Assembly: GCF_003020115.1 (NCBI RefSeq) | Contig: NZ_PYFX01000016.1 | Location: forward strand, 1 to 64,000 | Source of the DNA: Bradyrhizobium sp. MOS002 | GTDB lineage: Bacteria > Pseudomonadota > Alphaproteobacteria > Rhizobiales > Xanthobacteraceae | Length of the DNA: 64,000 nt | Reading direction: 5' to 3' | Part shown: one piece after another, positions 8,324-16,181 of the stretch | Layout of the letters: each line of letters begins with the position of its first letter | Numbering within the stretch: position 1 is the first letter of the stretch | The notes under the pieces: generated by a model | Database searches by the model: none | What the model saw: only the letters and a program-made list of their open reading frames with translations | Told to the model about the DNA's origin: nothing | Program-made: the position numbers and the translations under genes

Positions 8324-8929
8324 CTACTGTCCCCTCAAAATCTTAAGATGCTTCCGAATGTCACTGTCGTCCGGCTCATAGCCAACTGTGCTTTTGCAAA
8401 ATTTCCTCATCTCTGGCGCCCTAGGGAATTTTAAGCCCACCATGAGTCTTCGGATCACTTCACGAGCAACAAGCATCTTCCAATCACGCGTGGGTGCCGG
8501 TCCTGGTGGCTCGCGGCGCGTCCACACGTTCTTTTCGGTCTGTGCCTCCTGCTCGGTCTGCGCGGCAGGCCAAAGCCTATCGACATCCGGCTTCCATACA
8601 AAAGTCTCCCAGTGCACTCCGGGCCGAGGACCGCGTGGGGTTATCTGAAACTGGTGATCGATGATGATAATATCGCGCCCGCGCCAGAACGGACCAGACA
8701 GTCCTTCGCACTCGCCGGTTGCCATGTTTCGACGCATAGAATGAAGTTTCTCGCTCACCAACGCTTCAACGATTTGCGGTGTCGCCAGGTCAGCGTAGCG
8801 CTCGCCGGTGAGCTGCTCCGAGCGGATGTGGTGCGCCAATGCCAGAGAGATCCAGCGGGGATCGTCGAGCCGAAGCGACGGCCTTTTCAGCGATGCATGC
8901 TGTTTGCTCTTGCGCGCCCGCATGGTCAC
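8324..8929 (-). CDS. Unknown protein coupled to integrase gene
   Basis: A basic 201-residue protein I do not recognise. The N-terminal third is helical, the middle contains a beta-rich stretch (RDIIIIDHQFQITP), and the last 50 residues (from WKMLVAREVIRRLM) look like a helical DNA-binding tail with the pattern of a winged helix. The start is GTG at 8929, giving a four-base overlap with the integrase stop and therefore likely translational coupling; an ATG two codons later is an alternative. The tight link to the integrase suggests a role in integration, excision or copy control, but no domain proves it. Confidence 0.65.
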   Translation of the reverse strand: MTMRARKSKQHASLKRPSLRLDDPRWISLALAHHIRSEQLTGERYADLATPQIVEALVSEKLHSMRRNMATGECEGLSGPFWRGRDIIIIDHQFQITPRGPRPGVHWETFVWKPDVDRLWPAAQTEQEAQTEKNVWTRREPPGPAPTRDWKMLVAREVIRRLMVGLKFPRAPEMRKFCKSTVGYEPDDSDIRKHLKILRGQ

Positions 8930-10191
8930 TGCACCAGTGCGACAACATTGTTGGCGACGGCTGATGCCGGCGCGTGATGCAGCAGCGCCGCGCGCGCGAT
9001 CTCGTCGCTATGATCGGTGATGTGTTTGGAGTAGGTGCGCTCGATTTCGGCGCTGGAGGTGTCATGCGATGCGGCGACAAGCCTGATCGGCAGCCCGCGC
9101 AGCAGCGCGCGGACGATGCTCGAATGGCGCAAGGCGTACAACGTCGCTCTTGCATCGAGCTTCAAAGCGTTGACAATTCCGGCGACGTCCTGGCGGTAGT
9201 CGTCGGATCCGCCCCACGGCAGGCCGTTGCCCTGCAACAACAGCGGCGCATCCGCGGCACGTCCGCTGGCGGCCTGCTTCAGTTTAGCCGCCAGAGCCGG
9301 CGTGATCGGTACACTGATGCGCTCGTTTTTACGAGCCGCGCGGTTCTTGCTACCGCCCTTGGCACTGCGCGGCATCCTCAAGCGCGGCTTTGTGCCGCCG
9401 TGCAAATCCTCAACCAGGAGACGCGCGGCCTGCGATGGTCGCGCGCCGGTCGTCGCCAGTACATCGACATATAGGCCAAGCTTGGCATCGTGATCGTAGG
9501 CAGCGCCGACGAAACGGCTCACGTCTTGATCACTCAACACGACGTTGCGGGCGACGGTGGCATCGGGCAGCGTGTCCAGCCCGGCTGCCCACGCATCGGC
9601 ATTCGTGATGCGCTGCTTGTCATGCGACGCGGCAAGATTGAGTGCGGCGCGCAAGCTCTTGCAATAGCGCACGACGCTCGACGGTCGCAGGCCCTTTCCG
9701 AGCAGGCCATCGCGCCACTTGCGCAGTTCCTGGGCATCGAGCAGCGCAACCGGCTTGGCGCACAGCTGCGCGCTGAGATGCCTGCGCAGCCCGGTGGCGT
9801 TGTAGATGCTGCCGCTGCGGGCTTCGAGGTCGCGCTGATAGTCGGTCAGCGCAGCATCTAGCGTAATCGGCGCAAAGCCGGCTGCCGCAGTCTCGGTTTG
9901 GCCGTCGGCCTCGCCGCGCGCCAGCTTGCGCGCCTGCCTAAGCGCCTGATCATAATTGAACACGCTACTGTTGTTTGCGGGCTCGAGATCGTCGGCGGTA
10001 CCGAATTTTTTCAGCCAGCCGCTCGCGCTACCATCGGCGAAGCGGACGCTCCATGTTCCGAAGCCACTTTGATTGCGGCGGTAGCCGAGCGCGATATGCG
10101 GCGCGACACGCACGAAATAGGATGCCTTTCGGGGCGTCAACTTGGCACGCCCGGTCGGCGTCTCCAAGGTGATCTTCCGGGGCTTAGGCAT
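8926..10191 (-). CDS. Tyrosine site-specific integrase
   Basis: A 421-residue phage-type integrase. The N-terminal part (about 20-100) is an arm-binding region with the GYRRNQSGFGTW-type sequence seen in many alphaproteobacterial integrases. The core-binding domain is about 105-205 and the catalytic domain 215-400. Catalytic residues are R251 (TTGARPSQ), R355 (YALRHSS, with Tyr in place of the first His of the usual HxxR), H376 (ASHDTSS) and the nucleophile Y387 (RTYSKH). The gene reads leftward from the right end of the element, so the attachment site is expected just upstream of its start, near 10200-10330. No good ribosome binding site precedes the ATG. Confidence 0.92.
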   Translation of the reverse strand: MPKPRKITLETPTGRAKLTPRKASYFVRVAPHIALGYRRNQSGFGTWSVRFADGSASGWLKKFGTADDLEPANNSSVFNYDQALRQARKLARGEADGQTETAAAGFAPITLDAALTDYQRDLEARSGSIYNATGLRRHLSAQLCAKPVALLDAQELRKWRDGLLGKGLRPSSVVRYCKSLRAALNLAASHDKQRITNADAWAAGLDTLPDATVARNVVLSDQDVSRFVGAAYDHDAKLGLYVDVLATTGARPSQAARLLVEDLHGGTKPRLRMPRSAKGGSKNRAARKNERISVPITPALAAKLKQAASGRAADAPLLLQGNGLPWGGSDDYRQDVAGIVNALKLDARATLYALRHSSIVRALLRGLPIRLVAASHDTSSAEIERTYSKHITDHSDEIARAALLHHAPASAVANNVVALVQ

Positions 10192-10340
10192 GGGGACGGG
10201 CGCTCGCGGTGTACGAAGGGTGTTAAAAACAGCGGAGGTACAGCGGCTGCTAGCCCGTGCACATCATCTGCTATTTATATCTTTATTTCAGTAGCTTAGA
10301 TGAGAGTTATACATGTGCAGCAGCGATGCAGCAACTTGCA
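10192..10340. other. Candidate attachment/integrase-binding region
   Basis: This gap upstream of the integrase is AT-rich compared with both sides. A 7-bp inverted repeat TGCACAT / ATGTGCA (10258-10264 and 10313-10319) encloses a second, imperfect pair CATCTGCTA / TAGCTTAGATG. Such nested repeats next to an integrase are typical of attachment regions. No tRNA gene or matching second copy is visible in the window, so the crossover site is not fixed. Confidence 0.35.
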
Positions 10341-10489
10341 TATTCTCCCCTTGCGGGAGAAGGTGGCGCAAAGCGCCGGATGAGGGGTTGTCTCCGAATG
10401 ACGATGTAAAAGGCGTGCTCGCAGAGGCAACCCCTCACCCGTCTCGCCGCTACGCGGCGAGCCACCCTCTCCCGCAAGGGGAGAGGGAA
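10341..10489. repeat. Palindromic intergenic element, family A (copy 1)
   Basis: The ends are inverted copies built on CTCCCCTTGCGGGAGA, followed inward by GGTGGC, and the middle carries a pair AGGGGTTG / CAACCCCT. The same composite occurs in the opposite orientation at 29241-29388. It lies between the left element and the first chromosomal gene. Confidence 0.8.
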
Positions 10490-10495
10490 AAGCAG

Positions 10496-10837
10496 CTAGA
10501 CCGGCTCCGACATCCAGCCGAAAAACCTGCGGATCAATCCCGGCCGCCGCGGCAGTTCCGGCGGGTCATCCGCCGCCAGCACGCGCTTGAAGAAGTAATC
10601 CAGGAACACCATGTCGTTCGGCTCGGTCACGGTGAATTTTTCCTCGCCGAAGAAGACGCTGTAATTGAAGAAGAACGGACCCATCAGCGGGATCGTCGCG
10701 GTCGAGGCATAGTCCTTCGAGATCACGAACTCCGACGGCTCGAGCCCGTGCTCGCGCATCGCCTGCTCGACCTGCGGCAGCTTGCGCATGAACTGGGCGG
10801 AGAAGCCGCCCACGGTGGATTGCAGGATGATCGACAC
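10496..10837 (-). CDS. Conserved-looking hypothetical protein
   Basis: A 113-residue protein with no motif I recognise. The central part is hydrophobic and aromatic (GPFFFNYSVFFGEEKF) but too polar overall for a clear membrane span, and a second aromatic stretch precedes the Pro/Arg-rich C-terminus. The start is GTG at 10837 with a weak upstream signal. It is the first gene to the right of the element and is flanked by two intergenic repeats, so it is probably chromosomal. Codon use matches its neighbours. Confidence 0.6.
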   Translation of the reverse strand: MSIILQSTVGGFSAQFMRKLPQVEQAMREHGLEPSEFVISKDYASTATIPLMGPFFFNYSVFFGEEKFTVTEPNDMVFLDYFFKRVLAADDPPELPRRPGLIRRFFGWMSEPV

Positions 10838-10925
10838 TGTGCGTGTCCGTTCTCTTGAGGCTGTCGGTCCGATGCTTTTGGTCGGTCGACCGGCAGTGCG
10901 GGTTCAAGGGAGAGCCACAACCCCG

Positions 10926-11042
10926 CTGTCATCGCCCGGTTTAGCCGGGCGATCCAGTATTCCAGAGTCCTGCATTGGAGGCCTCGCTCTTGCAACAAGC
11001 GCCGCGGCGTACTGGATGCCCCGCTTTCGCGGGGCATGACGG
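10926..11042. repeat. Palindromic intergenic element, family D (copy 1)
   Basis: Begins TGTCATCGCCCGG followed by its inverted half CCGGGCGAT, then CCAGTATTCCAGAG, and ends with a second hairpin built on CCCCGC / GCGGGG before CATGACGG. The same two hairpins occur in opposite order at 54844-54947. Confidence 0.8.
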
Positions 11043-11055
11043 TGAGAGTTGCATC

Positions 11056-11086
11056 CAACAAAAAAGCCGGCGTTGCCGCCGGCTTT
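11056..11086 (-). terminator. Rho-independent terminator of rpoH
   Basis: A perfect 10-bp stem AAAGCCGGCG / CGCCGGCTTT with a four-base loop (11063-11086) is followed, in the leftward direction, by TTTTTGTTG. It sits 45 bases beyond the rpoH stop codon. Confidence 0.85.
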
Positions 11087-11131
11087 CTGTCTCTTGTCGA
11101 TCCGCCAATCTCTGGCGCCAAACCCGCGCGC

Positions 11132-12031
11132 TTAGAGCGCGGCTTCCAGCGCGGCCTGTTCGGCCTTTGCGATCGTGCCCTTGACCGCGGACTGCACCTT
11201 CTCGAAGGCGCGGACCTCGATCTGGCGGACGCGCTCGCGCGACACGCCGAACTCGGCGGCAAGGTCTTCCAGCGTCATCGGCTCGTCGGCGAGCCGGCGC
11301 GCCTCGAAGATGCGGCGTTCGCGCGGGTTCAGCACGCCCATGGCGCCGTTCAGGGCGTCACGGCGGTGATCATACTCCTCGTGCTCGGCCAGCATGGCTT
11401 CCTGGTTGGGCGAATTGTCGACCAGCCAGTCCTGCCATTCGCCGGCTTCGCCGTCGTCGCGGATCGGAGCGTTGAGCGACGCGTCGCCACCGAGGCGGCG
11501 GTTCATGTCGACCACGTCCTGAGCCGTGACGCCGAGACGCTTGGCAATGATGGCCACCTGGTCGGGGCGGAGATCGCCTTCGTCCAGCGCGGAAATCTTG
11601 CTCTTCGCCTTGCGCAGGTTGAAGAACAGCTTCTTCTGGTTCGCGGTGGTGCCCATCTTCACGAGCGACCAGGAACGCAGGATGTACTCTTGAATCGACG
11701 CCTTGATCCACCACATCGCGTAGGTAGCGAGACGGAAGCCCTTCTCGGGCTCGAAACGCTTCACCGCCTGCATCAGGCCGACATTGCCTTCCGAGACGAC
11801 CTCGGAGATCGGCAGGCCGTAGCCGCGATAGCCCATGGCGATCTTGGCCACGAGACGGAGATGGCTGGTGACGAGTTGGTGCGCGGCGTCACGATCATCG
11901 TGCTCGCGCCAACGCTTGGCGAGCATGTATTCCTGCTGGGGTTCCAGCATCGGAAACTTGCGGATTTCGCCGAGGTAACGGGAAAGGCCGGATTCGCCAT
12001 TAAGGACCGGCAGGGTAGCGGTACGGGCCAT
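11132..12031 (-). CDS. rpoH: RNA polymerase sigma-32 (heat shock) factor
   Basis: A 299-residue sigma-70-family protein of RpoH type. It starts MARTATLPVL as alphaproteobacterial RpoH proteins do. Region 2 spans about 50-125 (HLRLVAKIAMGYRGYGLPIS, then YAMWWIKASIQEYI), the RpoH box is QKKLFFNLR at about 131-139, and region 4 with its helix-turn-helix is at 235-285 (LAAEFGVSRERVRQIE). It directs transcription of chaperone and protease genes after heat or envelope stress. A terminator follows closely. Related genomes often carry two or three rpoH genes; which paralogue this is cannot be told here. The 219 bases upstream should contain its promoter, which I could not place. Confidence 0.95.
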   Translation of the reverse strand: MARTATLPVLNGESGLSRYLGEIRKFPMLEPQQEYMLAKRWREHDDRDAAHQLVTSHLRLVAKIAMGYRGYGLPISEVVSEGNVGLMQAVKRFEPEKGFRLATYAMWWIKASIQEYILRSWSLVKMGTTANQKKLFFNLRKAKSKISALDEGDLRPDQVAIIAKRLGVTAQDVVDMNRRLGGDASLNAPIRDDGEAGEWQDWLVDNSPNQEAMLAEHEEYDHRRDALNGAMGVLNPRERRIFEARRLADEPMTLEDLAAEFGVSRERVRQIEVRAFEKVQSAVKGTIAKAEQAALEAAL

Positions 12032-12250
12032 AGTGCGCCCTCCAAACAGGTTCAGGCCCCCGATAGCGGCGGGCCAGGCAGACGACCGCTTGGTTAAAGC
12101 CGATCGGTGCTGCGATGTTCCGCGTTGGTCATTTCAACGCAAGCGCAATATACCCCATCGGGAGCCAGAAAGGGAAGGATTGCTGACGTCACGTCCCCGT
12201 GTGGCAGCTATAACTTTCTGTAATGTAAAGCCTTTCTGAAGCGGCCTGCG

Positions 12251-13258
12251 TCATTGCGCCGCTTTCAGTGCCCCCTGAAGGAGAAGCAAATCCTCCGGCA
12301 GAGGCGTCTCCCAGTGGAGTAATTCTCCAGTCCTCGGGTGCTCCAATACCAGCAGGTAAGCGTGCAGGGCCTGCCGCCCCAGCGCGGCGAGGGCGGCCTG
12401 CGATTCCGGGCCGAGCTGGTTCGCCTTGGTCTTGAAGTGCGGGCCATAGACGGCGTCGCCCATCAGGGGGTGGCCGATATGGGCGAGGTGGACGCGGATC
12501 TGGTGGGTGCGCCCGGTCTCGAGCTCGCAGGCCAGCAGCGTCGCGATCGGCTTGCCGTCGCGCCCGGCAAAACTCTCCAGCAGCTCCCAATGCGTCACGG
12601 CCTCGCGGCCGCCCTGGCGCACTGCCATCTTCTCGCGCGCATGCGGGTGGCGGTCGATCGGCGCGTCCACGGTGCCGCGATGGCGGCCCGGCAGCCCCCA
12701 GGCGAAGGCCATGTAGCCCCGCCGCATCGGCCCGGTGCGGCCGTGGTCGGCGAATTGCGCGGTGAGCGAGGCATGCGCGAGGTCGTTCTTGGCGACCACC
12801 ATCAACCCGGTGGTGTCCTTGTCCAGCCGGTGCACGATGCCGGGCCGGCGCACACCGCCGATGCCCGACAGCGATGAGCCGCAATGGGCGATCAGCGCAT
12901 TCACCAGCGTGCCGGTCTCGTGGCCCGCCGCGGGATGCACCACCAGCCCCTTCGGCTTGTTGAGGACGACGATGTCGTCGTCCTCGAACACGATATCGAG
13001 GGCGATATCCTCGCCTTTCGGCTCCGGCGCGGCCGCTTCCGGCACGTCGATTGTGATCGTATCGCCGGAGGCGACGTGATAAGCGGGGTCCCGGATCGCG
13101 GCGTCCCTGAGGCTCACCGCGCCCGCCAGGATCAGGGCTTTCAGCCTCGATCGCGACAGCTCGGCAAGGTGCAGCGCCAGCACACGGTCGAGCCGGGTCG
13201 AGCCCTCGGAGCCCTCGACGACAACCTCCAACCTTTGCGCAGAGCCAGAATTTTCCAT
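12251..13258 (-). CDS. RluA/RluD-family 23S rRNA pseudouridine synthase
   Basis: A 335-residue enzyme with an N-terminal S4 RNA-binding domain (about 10-70) and a pseudouridine synthase domain. The signature GIVHRLDKDTTGL (about 145-157) holds the catalytic Asp, and GRTHQIRVHLAHIGHP is the second conserved block. RluD-type enzymes modify U1911, U1915 and U1917 of 23S rRNA. The chosen ATG at 13258 overlaps, on the other strand, the ATG of the next gene by two bases; no clear ribosome binding site precedes it, and the frame stays open for another 32 codons. Its position beside rpoH is a familiar alphaproteobacterial arrangement. Confidence 0.9.
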   Translation of the reverse strand: MENSGSAQRLEVVVEGSEGSTRLDRVLALHLAELSRSRLKALILAGAVSLRDAAIRDPAYHVASGDTITIDVPEAAAPEPKGEDIALDIVFEDDDIVVLNKPKGLVVHPAAGHETGTLVNALIAHCGSSLSGIGGVRRPGIVHRLDKDTTGLMVVAKNDLAHASLTAQFADHGRTGPMRRGYMAFAWGLPGRHRGTVDAPIDRHPHAREKMAVRQGGREAVTHWELLESFAGRDGKPIATLLACELETGRTHQIRVHLAHIGHPLMGDAVYGPHFKTKANQLGPESQAALAALGRQALHAYLLVLEHPRTGELLHWETPLPEDLLLLQGALKAAQ

Positions 13259-13601
13259 GACGACGTCTGATACCGTTGTTCCCGAACCGAGCCCCGAGCA
13301 GGCCGCGCTGTTCGCGCGGGTGCGGCGGATGATGCTGATCGCGGGGTTGACCACGGCGCTGGCAATCTGCGCCGTGCTGATCGCGGTGGGCTACCGCCTT
13401 TTCAAGTCCGAGGGAAGGGCGCCCGAGCCGGCAGGCGACGTCACGGCCACCCTGCCCAAGGGCGCCAGAATCGTCTCAACCGGCGTCGCCGGCGACCGCC
13501 TCGTGGTCACGCTCGATGTCGGCGGCATCACCGAGATCCGCACCTTCGATGCCCACACCTTGCGGCCGGCCGGAAAGCTGAAATTCGCCAATGAGCCGTG
13601 A
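13257..13601 (+). CDS. Small single-pass membrane protein (DUF6476-like)
   Basis: A 114-residue protein with a cytoplasmic N-terminus, one transmembrane helix (about 26-47, rich in Leu, Ile and Ala) and a periplasmic part ending in a beta-rich segment (IVSTGVAGDRLVVTLD). Small membrane proteins of this form, annotated DUF6476, lie next to RluA-family synthases and rpoH in other alphaproteobacteria, so I assign it there with moderate confidence. The ATG shares CATG with the start of the divergent pseudouridine synthase gene, and no ribosome binding site is seen; both genes must be translated from signals within each other's coding region or without a leader. Confidence 0.7.
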   Translation: MTTSDTVVPEPSPEQAALFARVRRMMLIAGLTTALAICAVLIAVGYRLFKSEGRAPEPAGDVTATLPKGARIVSTGVAGDRLVVTLDVGGITEIRTFDAHTLRPAGKLKFANEP

Positions 13602-13626
13602 GGCAGCCTCCGGAACTCGCCGCCAT

Positions 13627-13750
13627 CGTCGTCCTGGCGAAAGCCAGGACCCACAACCACCGAATCCGGTTGCGTGAACGAGATCGTTGCTCGGGTTCGC
13701 CTTAACCATCCCCACAGGGGGCGATGGGTCTGACCTTCGCCGGGACGACG
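13627..13750. repeat. Palindromic intergenic element, family C (copy 1)
   Basis: Begins CGTCGTCCTGGCGAAAGCCA and ends CTTCGCCGGGACGACG, its imperfect inverse. Other copies are at 39522-39648 and 50624-50756; this copy is the most degenerate of the three. Confidence 0.75.
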
Positions 13751-13823
13751 CCGATTGGGCGTTTGACACCCCTCGATCCCCGCTTGCCGCCGGCAAAATT
13801 CGAGGCTATGTCCTCTCCCTCAC

Positions 13824-13898
13824 GCTCCCTTCGTCTAGCGGTTAGGACGCGGCCCTCTCAAGGCTGAAACAGGGGTTCGATTCCCCTAGGGAGCGCCA
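13824..13898 (+). tRNA. tRNA-Glu (anticodon CTC)
   Basis: A complete cloverleaf with the acceptor stem GCTCCCT / AGGGAGC, the D arm GTCTAGCGGTTAGGAC, an anticodon stem CGGCC / GGCTG around the loop CTCTCAA (anticodon CTC), and the T arm AGGGGTTCGATTCCCCT. The CCA end is encoded. Its 3' end is part of a 13-bp direct repeat that encloses the next gene. Confidence 0.97.
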
Positions 13899-14756
13899 TT
13901 TTTCGAATTTTGCATTGATTTCCTTCGATTTTTTCAAGCCATCGTGCCACCCCGAATAGAGTGGGACAGCGTACGTTCTCCGTTCATCCCCTGCCGGATT
14001 TTGCCGAGTGGAAATCGAGCGAGTAATTTTCGAACTACGCAACCTGATCGATACCATGCCGAACTTTCACGGTTCGGCATCCAACACCCCGGAAGGGCGA
14101 ATGTGGCTCGGTCGAGCCGCGGCTATGGTTGAAGCCGCCGGATCGTCGCTCGATGCAGCGGGGTTCGTACTCGCGATGGATGCGGTTATCGGGGAATCGA
14201 ACTCCTATAGGCACGGACAAGCGGTCTCTAAAGTGGCTAGCATTCTCTTTCGAACGTTTGCGCGTGTAGAGTCACAATCGCCTCCTAACTTACAAGGGGC
14301 CTATATTCCCGCCGGCAACGCGTTTGATGCACTCGCGGCCGTCGCTCGAGTTTTCAGCTCAGCGACGACTGAGTTATTCATTGTCGATCCTTATTCTGAC
14401 GAGAAGCTGTTGCGTGATTTTGCACCGCTCGCGGCGGAAAATGTTCTCCTTAAGGTTCTCGCCGATCCGTTCTATGTGAAGTCGTCCCTCAAGCCGGCCG
14501 TCGAGCGTTGGCAGAGCCAATTTCAAAATCGGCCGCTAGAGGCGCGCCTAACATCGCCTCGCCAACTCCACGATCGCCTGATCATTGTTGACGACAAAGA
14601 AGTCTGGATCGTTACTCAGTCGTTCGCTCATTTGGCTGAACGGGCGCCGGCCTCCGTAAGCCGGTTCGAGTCAGAGGCGGCCGATCTAAAATTGAACAGC
14701 TACCGCACCATGTGGGCTGCCGCACAGCCGATATAAACCAACCAGGGTGCGCCATT
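13888..14756. mobile_element. One-gene islet bounded by tRNA-end direct repeats
   Basis: AGGGAGCGCCATT at 13888-13900 (the 3' end of tRNA-Glu plus two bases) recurs as AGGGTGCGCCATT at 14744-14756, 12 of 13 identical. Between them lies a single gene whose base composition looks less GC-rich than its neighbours. This is what remains of an element integrated at a tRNA gene, or a very small genomic islet. No integrase is present, so any mobility would have to be supplied from elsewhere. Confidence 0.5.
14008..14736 (+). CDS. Phospholipase-D-like protein with one HxR-x4-D motif
   Basis: Codes for 242 residues. Residues 1-95 are helical and unlike anything I know. From about 98 a phospholipase-D-type fold follows, with ELFIVDPYSDEKLL at 122-135 and QLHDRLIIVDD at 187-196. 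There H188, R190 and D195 match the HxKx4D motif with Arg for Lys, and WIVTQSFAH fills the place of the usual GSxN. With only one motif it would act as a dimer, as Nuc-type nucleases do. Single PLD domains with an unknown N-terminal part occur among nucleases and defence effectors; that role is inference. The start is GTG at 14008; an ATG at 14056 is an alternative and neither has a clear ribosome binding site. Confidence 0.65.
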   Translation: MEIERVIFELRNLIDTMPNFHGSASNTPEGRMWLGRAAAMVEAAGSSLDAAGFVLAMDAVIGESNSYRHGQAVSKVASILFRTFARVESQSPPNLQGAYIPAGNAFDALAAVARVFSSATTELFIVDPYSDEKLLRDFAPLAAENVLLKVLADPFYVKSSLKPAVERWQSQFQNRPLEARLTSPRQLHDRLIIVDDKEVWIVTQSFAHLAERAPASVSRFESEAADLKLNSYRTMWAAAQPI

Positions 14757-14832
14757 CGCGTGCGACACTGCAAAACCCAACCGTTTCGTGCGCACGAGCA
14801 AGCTTTTCGTGAGACCCGGCGCAGGCGCTCTC

Positions 14833-15858
14833 CTAAGCGGTCGTGCCGTCGATCGAGCGGCGGATCACCCGCTGCACTTCCGCATTCGATAGAAACAGAT
14901 CGTGGTTGACGATGCCCCAGCCTTCCGCTGACGCATCGACCACGCGTACGCCGAGCCGCGCGATGACGGCTTTTTCGGCGGCGCCAACCCTGGTCATTCC
15001 ACCTGCGATCTGTCCCGACAGCGCCAGTGCGCGATCGTTCGTCGCGGCGATCACGGTGATCTTGCCGGCAAGCGGACCGATGCGCTGGATCGCTGACGAG
15101 AACACGTCCATGTCGATATCAGGCGCGGCAAACACGACTGCGCCGATCTTGCTCGTCACTGTGTCGCCGTATCGCGCATAGAGTTGACGCAGGCTTTCGA
15201 GCGACAGCATGGTTCCCATGCTGTGCGCAACGATGTGCACGCGGCTGGCGCCCGGAGCCGACACTAGCGCAGAGAGCACGCGTTCGAACTCGTCGCGGGA
15301 CCACATCGCACTGTCGCGGTCATAGGCATAGTCGAACAGTCCTGCCTTGGACGGCCAGGAGAACACCATGGTCCGGCCGCGGAACTTGATCCCATCGGAG
15401 AGATGGGCGCCATCCAGCACCGCCGTCTCGAACGTCTGCTTGAAGCCGTGCACATAGATCAGCACGTCTCCTCCGCCGGCCTGCGCAACGAGATCGCCAA
15501 CGTCTGCCGACACCGGTTCGAGCCGATCAAGGCGCCAGTCGCCAAGTCCAACCGAGGCCAGAGAAAGGCGGCTCTCGTCCGGCGCCACCAGCTTCGCCCG
15601 GGCGACTGTCATGGTCGTCGCGCGCTCCGGCCCGAACCAGGGCTTCGTGCGACCGCCGTTCACCGGCTTGCGCGTGGTGGTGACGAGCAATGTGGGGTCA
15701 AGCGAGAGCGATGACGCGTCGAAACGCGCCCCGGTCGCACTCAAGCCGGTGCATCCGCTGAGCGCGAGGGCACTCCCTGCCGACACAAATCCGCCGAGGA
15801 GAGCGCGGCGCGAAACAGAATGACAGGGGTCGCGTTGCGGAAGACGTCGAACGATCAC
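14833..15858 (-). CDS. Exported alpha/beta hydrolase (DUF900-like), probable lipoprotein
   Basis: Codes for 341 residues from the GTG at 15858, chosen because AGAGG lies six bases upstream; the frame continues far upstream without a signal. The N-terminus carries a twin arginine (SRRALLGGF) and a lipobox ending LSGC near residue 36, so it is probably exported by the TAT route and anchored as a lipoprotein. The hydrolase domain has DVLIYVHGF (oxyanion region), the nucleophile elbow VAHSMGTML, and FAAPDIDMDV near the acid residue; a C-terminal NHD carries the likely His. This is the DUF900 type of serine hydrolase. The substrate is unknown. Confidence 0.82.
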   Translation of the reverse strand: MIVRRLPQRDPCHSVSRRALLGGFVSAGSALALSGCTGLSATGARFDASSLSLDPTLLVTTTRKPVNGGRTKPWFGPERATTMTVARAKLVAPDESRLSLASVGLGDWRLDRLEPVSADVGDLVAQAGGGDVLIYVHGFKQTFETAVLDGAHLSDGIKFRGRTMVFSWPSKAGLFDYAYDRDSAMWSRDEFERVLSALVSAPGASRVHIVAHSMGTMLSLESLRQLYARYGDTVTSKIGAVVFAAPDIDMDVFSSAIQRIGPLAGKITVIAATNDRALALSGQIAGGMTRVGAAEKAVIARLGVRVVDASAEGWGIVNHDLFLSNAEVQRVIRRSIDGTTA

Positions 15859-16181
15859 ACGAAACCTCTGGGAACTTTGTCCCACCGTAGCGCCCCACGA
15901 CATCCCTGAATGACAATGGGGGCGAGAAGACGGCGGAGCTGCTTCGCGGGCGAAGCGAGAAGCATAGCTCGGGCAAATGCTGCCGCGAAACTGCACGCGC
16001 TTGTTTACGTCAGATTTGTGCATCAGACTTGATCGCGCCACGCTTTCCGTCCCTCGCGCTGCACGTTTCGAAAGGCGGGGCGCTGACGGACCTGGCGCCA
16101 CGGACCTGGCGCCACGGCGAAACACAATCTCAACCCAAACTGCTTAGGCCTGTCACGTCCTCATTCAACAGGTCATTCGCA
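15859..16181. other. Divergent intergenic region with 14-bp tandem duplication
   Basis: This 323-base gap separates two divergent genes for exported hydrolases and should contain both promoters, which I could not place. CGGACCTGGCGCCA occurs twice in direct tandem at 16087-16114. No small gene is supported. Confidence 0.5.

Larger units (their letters stand above)
1..10330. mobile_element. Phage-like integrative element, right-hand part (left end outside window)
   Basis: The stretch holds a tyrosine integrase, an AlpA/excisionase-like HTH protein, a DNA polymerase-primase fusion, a helicase, several small unknown proteins and a serine resolvase, and is followed by housekeeping genes. The genes from integrase to helicase are all on the minus strand with short gaps or overlaps, so they probably form one or two transcripts. 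The order integrase, AlpA-like protein, replication genes resembles phage satellites and P4-type islands, but this element encodes its own family A polymerase, which such satellites usually lack. No virion or conjugation genes are seen. The right limit is placed in the AT-rich stretch just upstream of the integrase, before the first chromosomal repeat at 10341; no second attachment copy was found, so both limits are inferred. Confidence 0.75.

Noticed and set aside
12189..12884. Second minus-strand frame within the pseudouridine synthase gene
   Set aside because: It is an out-of-phase reading of a well-conserved gene and is dominated by Arg, Pro and Ala.
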